Positions 31,618-36,859 of a stretch of 36,859 nucleotides of DNA are shown here, piece after piece; within the stretch, counting starts at the first letter, position 1; each line of letters starts with the position of its first letter. The notes under the pieces were generated by a model. That model worked only from the letters and a program-made list of their open reading frames with translations, did not search any database and was not told the origin of the DNA. The position numbers and the translations under genes are program-made. Source of the stretch: Bacteroidales bacterium UBA1180 (GTDB taxonomy: Bacteria; Bacteroidota; Bacteroidia; Bacteroidales; Paludibacteraceae); assembly GCA_002310195.1 (NCBI GenBank), contig DBYS01000020.1, positions 60,242 to 97,100 of the forward strand. Reading direction: 5' to 3'.

Positions 31618-32961
31618 ATGTTACCGGTAGAATTTGTAGATACGATGCAGCAGCAATTGGGTGCTCAGGCACCTCTGCTCTTCCGTGCGTTGGAAGAGCA
31701 GCCAGTGACGTCGATCCGATTGAATGACAAGATCGACGAGCTGTCGTTCAATGCCGATATCGACGAGGTGCCGTGGCACTACGAGGGTTACTACCTGTCG
31801 GAACGTCCGCAGTTCACGCTCGATCCGCTGTTGCATGCCGGTTGCTATTACGTACAGGAGGCCTCGTCGATGCTGATCCAGTGTGCGCTGGAGCAGTACG
31901 TGCCGGAGGACGGGTTGGTGCTCGACCTCTGTGCCGCACCGGGCGGAAAGGCAACGCTGATCAGTCAGTACTTGGGTAACCAAGGTCTGCTCGTGGCGAA
32001 CGAGGTGGTGAGGCAGCGGGTGTTCATCCTGTCGGAGAACATCCAGAAGTGGGGCAACGGCAACACCGTGGTGACACACAACGCTCCGTCGCTGTTCAGC
32101 GAGGCAATGCCTAACGCGTTCGACTGCATACTGGTAGATGCGCCGTGCTCCGGCGAGGGTATGTTCCGCAAGGACGAGCAGGCTATAGCCGACTGGTCGA
32201 TGCGCACTGTTCGCACCTGCGTGGAGCGCCAACGGTCGATACTCGACGATGTGTGGGACGCGCTGAAGCCCGGCGGGATCATGATATACTCCACCTGCAC
32301 GTTCAACCGTCACGAATGCGAGGAGAACGCCATGTGGATAGCCGAGGAGCTCGGAGCGGATATACTGCCGCTGAACATGGACGAGTCGTGGGGCGTGGTG
32401 GAGAGCATAGCCGGTTACCACTGCTATCCGCACCTGGTACGGGGCGAGGGGTTCTACATGTGCGTGCTGAGGAAGAGACGCCGCGAGTTTGCACCGTTCC
32501 GCATACGGCATGCCAAAAAACCCAACAGCACCCCGATCACGGCGGAGAACGAACAGCTCGTTCGCTCGTGGCTCTACCAGCCCGACAACTGGGCACTGCG
32601 GCAGCTCGACCGGTTCATCACCGCCTACCCGATCAGACACAAAGAGATCATCGATTATATGAGCACGCGGTTCCTGTGCATCTCGCTGGGCTTCGGTCTG
32701 GCAGAGGAGCGCGGTAAGCATTTTGCGCCGCAGCACAGCCTGGCTATGTCGAAAGCCGCACGGGTCGATGCGTTCCCGCAACTCGAACTCGATCTGGAGA
32801 ACGCCCTTGCGTACCTGCGCACCGAGGCGCTGCCTATACCGAACCTGCCGTTGGGACTGCTACTGGTAACCTATCACGGCGTGCCGCTCGGGTTCGTGAA
32901 GAACGTCGGGGCGCGTTGCAATAATCTCTACCCGAACGAATGGAGGATACGGAATCTGTGA
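31618..32961 (+). CDS. rsmF: rRNA (cytosine-C5)-methyltransferase, RsmF/NOL1-NOP2-Sun family
   Basis: SAM-dependent methylation of a 16S rRNA cytosine is the expected role. The 447-aa protein has an N-terminal RNA-binding region, YVQEASSM before the SAM motif CAAPGGKA (105-112), DAPCSGEG (174-181) with one catalytic Cys177, and STCTFN with the second Cys227. The C-terminal 170 residues hold a PUA-like domain, as in YebU. An in-frame ATG at 31603 lies only 8 nt after the -7 element, at or next to the expected transcription start, so the inner ATG (MLPVEFVDTMQQQ), which looks like the family start, is preferred. The exact target base is inferred. Confidence 0.88.
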   Translation: MLPVEFVDTMQQQLGAQAPLLFRALEEQPVTSIRLNDKIDELSFNADIDEVPWHYEGYYLSERPQFTLDPLLHAGCYYVQEASSMLIQCALEQYVPEDGLVLDLCAAPGGKATLISQYLGNQGLLVANEVVRQRVFILSENIQKWGNGNTVVTHNAPSLFSEAMPNAFDCILVDAPCSGEGMFRKDEQAIADWSMRTVRTCVERQRSILDDVWDALKPGGIMIYSTCTFNRHECEENAMWIAEELGADILPLNMDESWGVVESIAGYHCYPHLVRGEGFYMCVLRKRRREFAPFRIRHAKKPNSTPITAENEQLVRSWLYQPDNWALRQLDRFITAYPIRHKEIIDYMSTRFLCISLGFGLAEERGKHFAPQHSLAMSKAARVDAFPQLELDLENALAYLRTEALPIPNLPLGLLLVTYHGVPLGFVKNVGARCNNLYPNEWRIRNL

Positions 32962-32983
32962 GAAATGTTGGAAGGGAGAAAGG

Positions 32984-33946
32984 ATGAAAGGTATGAAGCA
33001 TAAGATTATAGTGCTATTGATTCTGCTGGCAGGAGCAACGGTTGTTCGTGCTCAGCAGTGGCACACGATGGTTGAGATCACCTACCCTGCGGAGCTGGAG
33101 TTGCCGATGTCGGTAAGCGAGCTGCTGCTGGTGAACAACACCGTGGCACATCCTGACGTGCCGATGGGCGCGTTCTATACGCTGATGGCGGCTTCGGAGA
33201 TGCTGGAAGGTTCGGACTACCTGCCGGCTGTGCTAGAGACGTCGCAGAACATGTCCGGTAGCCTGTATGTGAAGCAGCTGCTCAGCAATGCGCAGGCTGA
33301 CTCGCTGCTCAACGCCTACGAGAGTGACGCCTTGCTCGTGCTGAACCAGCTGATCGTCCATCCGTCGAGCGAGTGTTTCCAGACTGAGAACGAGGAATAC
33401 TACGCCTGCACTCAGGTCGTGGCTGCCTCGCATTGGACACTGTTCTTTCGCACCGGCGAACAGGACTCCACTATGCGCATAAACTCACGTACGCTCGCGT
33501 ATAACGACACCCTGTATTGGGAGAACGAGGGTGACACATGGAACGATGCCGTGCAGGCACTGCCTTCCGCCGAAGAGGCGAGGAACGAGATGTGCGTGTA
33601 TGTAGGCGAACATTTTGCCGAGCGTCTGCTGCCGCAGGTGGAGACCGACGACCGTTACCTCTATGATCTGGGCGAGAAGGACGAGGGCATACAGTACTTC
33701 GCCCGCAAACAGTGGCAACAGGCTATCGATGCCTGGTCACAACCTCAGAAAAACAAGAAACTAACAGCCTACGCGGCCGCTAACTGTGCCGTGGCTTACG
33801 AGATCATCGGCGACCTCAGTGCCGCCTACGCTGCCGCCGGAAAGGCGCTGAATGCTTTCGAGTCGATGCGGAACGCCGATGCCCGCCAGCAGGCTGTGAA
33901 TATAAGCTATTATCAGGAGCGTCTCCGAGTGCGGATGGCAAGGTGA
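32984..33946 (+). CDS. Exported protein with TPR-like C-terminus (DUF6340-like)
   Basis: A 320-aa protein with a signal peptide (about residues 1-23, VLLILLAGATVVRA before QQ). No lipobox Cys is present, so it is periplasmic or outer-membrane associated. The middle contains YVKQLLSNAQADSLLNAYESDALLVLNQL. The C-terminal 80 residues are helical and TPR-like (RKQWQQAIDAWSQ, then CAVAYEIIGDLSAAYAAAGKAL). The overall plan recalls the Bacteroidota DUF6340 family, but I am not certain. A purine-rich run (32970-32983) precedes the ATG; an inner ATG at 32993 is possible. Its last 131 nt overlap the rhlE coding region on the other strand. Confidence 0.75.
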   Translation: MKGMKHKIIVLLILLAGATVVRAQQWHTMVEITYPAELELPMSVSELLLVNNTVAHPDVPMGAFYTLMAASEMLEGSDYLPAVLETSQNMSGSLYVKQLLSNAQADSLLNAYESDALLVLNQLIVHPSSECFQTENEEYYACTQVVAASHWTLFFRTGEQDSTMRINSRTLAYNDTLYWENEGDTWNDAVQALPSAEEARNEMCVYVGEHFAERLLPQVETDDRYLYDLGEKDEGIQYFARKQWQQAIDAWSQPQKNKKLTAYAAANCAVAYEIIGDLSAAYAAAGKALNAFESMRNADARQQAVNISYYQERLRVRMAR

Positions 33947-35054
33947 GACGCTGAATATCCCGCTGCAAGAACCGTTCGATCTTTGACCAGTACCGCGCAT
34001 CGTCCGGACTGACTAGAGTGATTGCCTCGCCGAGATTCTCGGCGCGCGCCGTACGTCCTATGCGATGCACATAATCCTCGGCATCGCGCGGCACATCGAA
34101 ATTGATTACCAGCGGTATATCGTCGACATCGATCCCTCGCGCCACGATATCCGTGGCCACGAGCACATCGATCTTCCCGTTACGAAAATCCAACATCACC
34201 TCGTCGCGCTGCTTCTGCTCCAGATCGCTATGCATGGCGCGGGCGTTGAGTCCCTGACGGCTGAGCAGGATGGTTAATTCCTTGACGCGCTGCTTCTTGC
34301 CGGCGAAGAGGATCACCTTGCGTAGATGCGCCTCGCGGAGGCGGTCGATAATGAACGGGATCTTCTGCGCCTCGTAGCAACAGAGCACGCGCTGGGCGAT
34401 GGTCTCCGGCGGCCGGGCGATAGCTATCTTGACCTCGGCAGGGTTGGTCATGATCCGCTTGGCAAGGCGGCGGATATTGTCGGGCATCGTGGCGGAAAAC
34501 ATGATCGTCTGGCGGTCGGCAGGCAGACAGTCGACGATCTTCATTATATCGTCGTAGAAGCCCATATCAAGCATCCGGTCGGCCTCGTCGAGGATAAAAT
34601 ATTTGACGCCGGAGAAGTCGATATCCATGATATTCATGTGGCTGAGCAGCCGTCCGGGAGTAGCAATCACGATATCCGCGCCGGTCTTCAGTCCGTTGGC
34701 CTGGGTGGAGAAGTTCCGGCTGTCGTTGCCGCCGTACACGGGCACGGACGAGAACGGCACGTAGTAGCCGAAGCCCTCCATCTGTTGGTCGATCTGCTGC
34801 GCGAGTTCGCGCGTGGGCGCCATGATAATCGCGTTGAGTTTGTTCGGGTCGTGGTGGTCGTACTGCAAGTTAGTCAGTAAGGGCAGGATATATGCGGCGG
34901 TCTTGCCGGTGCCGGTCTGTGCACAACTGATCACATCGCGGCCTTCGAGGATGATAGGTATAGTCTGCTCCTGAACGGGCGTGCAAGTGTCGAAATGCAT
35001 GTCCCAGAGTGCATCAAGCACTTCGTCGGATAGAGGAAGTTCGTCGAAATACAT
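33816..35054 (-). CDS. rhlE: DEAD-box RNA helicase, RhlE-like
   Basis: ATP-dependent RNA unwinding, probably in ribosome assembly or RNA decay. The 412-aa protein has the Q-motif (FDTCTPVQEQTIP), Walker A AQTGTGKT (45-52), PTRELA (80-85), DEAD (156-159), SAT (187-189) and HRIGRTAR (330-337). The C-terminal tail is short and basic (HRRSASTRK, then FRRQRRR), fitting RNA contact. Residues about 371-412, including that tail, are encoded opposite the end of the exported-protein gene. It starts 2 nt after the manA stop, so the two are co-transcribed. Confidence 0.94.
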   Translation of the reverse strand: MYFDELPLSDEVLDALWDMHFDTCTPVQEQTIPIILEGRDVISCAQTGTGKTAAYILPLLTNLQYDHHDPNKLNAIIMAPTRELAQQIDQQMEGFGYYVPFSSVPVYGGNDSRNFSTQANGLKTGADIVIATPGRLLSHMNIMDIDFSGVKYFILDEADRMLDMGFYDDIMKIVDCLPADRQTIMFSATMPDNIRRLAKRIMTNPAEVKIAIARPPETIAQRVLCCYEAQKIPFIIDRLREAHLRKVILFAGKKQRVKELTILLSRQGLNARAMHSDLEQKQRDEVMLDFRNGKIDVLVATDIVARGIDVDDIPLVINFDVPRDAEDYVHRIGRTARAENLGEAITLVSPDDARYWSKIERFLQRDIQRLTLPSALGDAPDNSLYSQPAGGHRRSASTRKHSAPFRRQRRRH

Positions 35055-35056
35055 AG

Positions 35057-35971
35057 CTACTGAATGTAAACTTCCAGAGCGCGGAAATTGCCGGAGAGTC
35101 GAACAGGCGAATTGTCGGCTGCAGGCAGAAGCAGCAACTCGCCCTTGTGGAACGGATAATCGGCGGGGTGAGCGCCGAACTGCTCGGTGAGCACTCCCTC
35201 GCCCTCGATACAGATGAGGATGACGAAGCTGTCCAGACCGGTATAGTCGCGCACCGTAGGCCGGTCGATCTGCAGCACGTTGGTGATGAAGTACGGGCAG
35301 GTGACGAGATTCACGGGTTCGTTCTTTCGCGGCGTGTAATGCGTGCGGTAATCCGGCAGCACGCGGTAATCGATACTCTCGGCAGCACGCTCGGTATGCA
35401 GTTCACGCGGATGGCCTTCGCTGTCCACACGGTCGTAATCGTAGATGCGATAAGTCGTGTCGCTGGTCTGCTGAATCTCGCACACCTGACAGCCCGAACA
35501 GATAGCGTGGATGCGTCCGGCAGGGATGAAGAAGCAATCGCCGTCGCGTACCGTATAACCCGCAAGGGCACTGACGATCGTCTTGTCGTCAACCATCCGT
35601 TTGTACTCGTCGGGCGTGAGCCGGCGGTTCAAACCGCAATACAGCTTGGCATCGGGTGTCGAAGGCAGGGCGTACCACATCTCCGTCTTGCCGAACGGCA
35701 ATCCGTACTTCTGCGCCAAAGCATCGGACGGATGAACCTGGATACTCAGATCGTCGCGGGCATCGATGAACTTGATGAGCAGCGGAAACGTATCGCCGTA
35801 GCGGTCGAACACATGCTTGCCTACCAGCCGCTCTTTCTGCTCGCAAAGCATGTGCCAGATGTTCGTGCCGGTCTCCACGCACGTGCTGTCACGGCCCGGG
35901 TAAGCGGACAATATCCATTGCTCTGCTCCCCAGATCATCGGGCGGTCAATAGGATAGAAGTGGTATATCAT
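35057..35971 (-). CDS. manA: Mannose-6-phosphate isomerase, class I
   Basis: Interconverts mannose 6-phosphate and fructose 6-phosphate, linking glycolysis to mannose-containing envelope sugars. The 304-aa cupin-fold protein has IWGAEQW near the N-terminus, the zinc motif LSIQVHPSD with Gln78 and His80, GKTEMWY with Glu97, and IPAGRIHAICSG with His155. The C-terminal cupin half is shorter than in E. coli ManA, as in the compact class I forms. The frame is open to 36151, but that part lies upstream of the promoter, so the start at 35971 is chosen. Its mRNA leader consists almost wholly of heptamer repeats. Confidence 0.92.
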   Translation of the reverse strand: MIYHFYPIDRPMIWGAEQWILSAYPGRDSTCVETGTNIWHMLCEQKERLVGKHVFDRYGDTFPLLIKFIDARDDLSIQVHPSDALAQKYGLPFGKTEMWYALPSTPDAKLYCGLNRRLTPDEYKRMVDDKTIVSALAGYTVRDGDCFFIPAGRIHAICSGCQVCEIQQTSDTTYRIYDYDRVDSEGHPRELHTERAAESIDYRVLPDYRTHYTPRKNEPVNLVTCPYFITNVLQIDRPTVRDYTGLDSFVILICIEGEGVLTEQFGAHPADYPFHKGELLLLPAADNSPVRLSGNFRALEVYIQ

Positions 35972-35999
35972 TGATGATTGATGATTTTTTGATTGATGA
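35971..35999 (-). repeat. Heptamer repeats forming the manA leader and overlapping its start codon
   Basis: On the plus strand TTGATGA occurs at 35971-35977, 35978-35984 and 35993-35999, with a T-rich spacer before the third. On the coding strand the unit is TCATCAA, and the last A of the first copy is the A of the manA ATG. The same unit fills part of the uvrD coding region. Confidence 0.8.
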
Positions 36000-36009
36000 T
36001 TTGCGAGTG

Positions 36010-36041
36010 CAAAGATAGTAAAATTTTCCCATATTTCCAAA
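36010..36041 (-). promoter_or_regulatory. Promoter for manA-rhlE
   Basis: On the minus strand TTTG (plus 36038-36041), a 20-nt spacer and TATCTTTG (plus 36010-36017) match the Bacteroidota consensus. The expected leader is about 32 nt. Confidence 0.82.
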
Positions 36042-36089
36042 TTTTCGAAGAAAAAAGTATATCGGCATAGTAAAAATCTTTTCGAAAAC

Positions 36090-36120
36090 TTGCAAATGTC
36101 AAATATTTTTACTACCTTTG
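36090..36120 (+). promoter_or_regulatory. Promoter for pgk
   Basis: TTG at 36090-36092, a 20-nt spacer and TACCTTTG at 36113-36120 match the Bacteroidota consensus. The expected leader to the ATG at 36168 is about 40 nt. It diverges from the manA promoter. Confidence 0.8.
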
Positions 36121-36167
36121 CATTCGCATTGTGTTTCGAATAATCTAACAATTAAAATATACGCATT

Positions 36168-36859
36168 ATGATCACGATTGACAATTACAAGTTCGCCGGA
36201 AAGAAGGCGATTGTACGTGTGGACTTCAATGTACCACTGGATGAGAACGGTAACATTACCGACGACACCCGTATTCGCGGTGCGTTGCCTACCCTGAAGC
36301 ATATCCTCGACGAGGGCGGTGCGCTGATAATCATGAGCCACATGGGCAAGCCCAAAGGCAAGGTGGCTGCCAAGTACAGCCTCGGTCAGATTAAGGACGC
36401 CGTAGCCAAGGCTCTGGGTGTACCCGAAGTGAAGTTCGCTCCCGACTGCGCCAAGGCTCAAGCTGATGCCGCTGCCCTGAAAGCCGGTGAGGTGCTGCTG
36501 CTCGAGAACCTGCGTTTCTATCCTGAAGAGGAAGGCAAACCCGTAGGCATCGAGAAGGAAGATCCCGCATATGAGGCCGCCAAGAAAGAGATGAAAGCCC
36601 GCCAGAAAGATTTCGCCAAGACCTTGGCATCGTACGCTGACTGCTATGTGATGGACGCCTTCGGTACGGCTCACCGCAAGCACGCTTCTACAGCTGTGAT
36701 AGCCGACTACTTCGACGCCGACAACAAGATGCTCGGTTACCTGATGGAGAAAGAGGTGAAGGCTGTGGACAACGTGCTGTCGAACATCAAACGTCCGTTC
36801 ATCGCTATCATGGGCGGTTCGAAAGTCAGCTCTAAGATCGGTATCATCGAGAACCTGCT
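36168..36859 (+). CDS. pgk: Phosphoglycerate kinase, N-terminal part (partial)
   Basis: Glycolytic enzyme making ATP from 1,3-bisphosphoglycerate. About 230 codons are in the window and the frame runs off the end. Visible are RVDFNVPLDENGNITDDTRI at the N-terminus, IIMSHMGKPKGK (substrate Arg/His region), LLLENLRFYPEEEGKP, DAFGTAHRKHAST and the domain-hinge stretch RPFIAIMGGSKVSSKIG. It has its own promoter, divergent from manA. The C-terminal nucleotide-binding domain lies beyond the window. Confidence 0.97.
   Translation, partial: MITIDNYKFAGKKAIVRVDFNVPLDENGNITDDTRIRGALPTLKHILDEGGALIIMSHMGKPKGKVAAKYSLGQIKDAVAKALGVPEVKFAPDCAKAQADAAALKAGEVLLLENLRFYPEEEGKPVGIEKEDPAYEAAKKEMKARQKDFAKTLASYADCYVMDAFGTAHRKHASTAVIADYFDADNKMLGYLMEKEVKAVDNVLSNIKRPFIAIMGGSKVSSKIGIIENL

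Noticed and set aside
35972..36151. Sixty-residue N-terminal extension of manA
   Set aside because: The frame is open, but it would lie upstream of the manA promoter and has an unrelated composition; MIYHFYPIDRP is the family start.
1..36859. A mobile element, prophage, defence island or secretion system
   Set aside because: No transposase, integrase, phage structural, restriction-methylase set, toxin-antitoxin or secretion component genes were found; the only restriction-related piece is an isolated HsdR-N domain.

Overview
The window is a gene-dense, mostly housekeeping stretch of a Bacteroidota chromosome, most likely a Bacteroidales member of moderate GC content. Supports for this: promoters of the Bacteroidota form (TTTG, about 20 nt, TAnnTTTG), weak or absent Shine-Dalgarno sequences, a short primary sigma factor without region 1.1, and gene groupings typical of the phylum (HD hydrolase-lpxD-lpxC-lpxA; pyrH-frr-rsgA; mreBCD-pbp2-rodA). 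I see no phage, insertion sequence, CRISPR array, rRNA or toxin-antitoxin module.

Layout. Positions 1-4857 (+): the 3' end of gyrB, a LOG-family nucleotide hydrolase, an unrecognised protein with a duplicated helical N-terminus and a GH16-like C-terminus, the Kdo genes kdsA and kdsD, and a PlsC-like acyltransferase, ended by a strong bidirectional terminator. 5010-7188 (+): an AraC-type regulator and miaB. 7189-8593 (+): a 322-nt intergenic region with a clear promoter and a long structured leader, then a small unknown protein, greA and a HIT protein. 8640-14369 (+): the cell-elongation genes mreB, mreC, mreD, PBP2 and rodA. 14431-16609 (+): tcdA, trxA, tRNA-Arg(UCU) and the primary sigma factor. 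16648-20598 (+): an HD hydrolase and the lipid A genes lpxD, lpxC and lpxA. 20622-25740 (+): glnS, a small HsdR-N-type nuclease-like protein, phoH, comM/yifB and an mgtC-type membrane protein, ended by a second bidirectional terminator. 25791-31486 (-): read in transcription order, uvrD/pcrA, pyrH, frr, a POTRA-less Omp85-like barrel and rsgA. 31618-33946 (+): an RsmF/NOL1-type rRNA methyltransferase and an exported TPR-like protein. 33816-35971 (-): manA and rhlE. 36168-end (+): the 5' part of pgk.

The main theme is envelope construction: Kdo synthesis, the first three acylation and deacetylation steps of lipid A, an acyltransferase, the Rod complex and an outer-membrane barrel. The second theme is translation and RNA maturation: GreA, sigma factor, GlnRS, MiaB, TcdA, RRF, RsgA, RsmF, RhlE and a tRNA.

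The most unusual signal is not a gene. Short tandem repeats with units of 7 or 11 nt (and one of 12 nt) recur at gene junctions, usually abutting or overlapping a start codon, and lie on the coding strand in a G-poor form. This is seen at mreB, mreC, tcdA, the HD gene, pyrH and manA, and as a G-rich variant at the HsdR-N gene. Related repeats also occur inside two coding regions: an 11-mer inside mreC that resembles the one before tcdA, and the same heptamer TTGATGA inside uvrD and across the manA start. Other points worth attention are the leader upstream of greA (a 43-codon ORF over a terminator-like hairpin with an alternative pairing), a mirror-image promoter between uvrD and rsmF, a 131-bp convergent coding overlap, and an LpxC that lacks the FabZ fusion common in the phylum.
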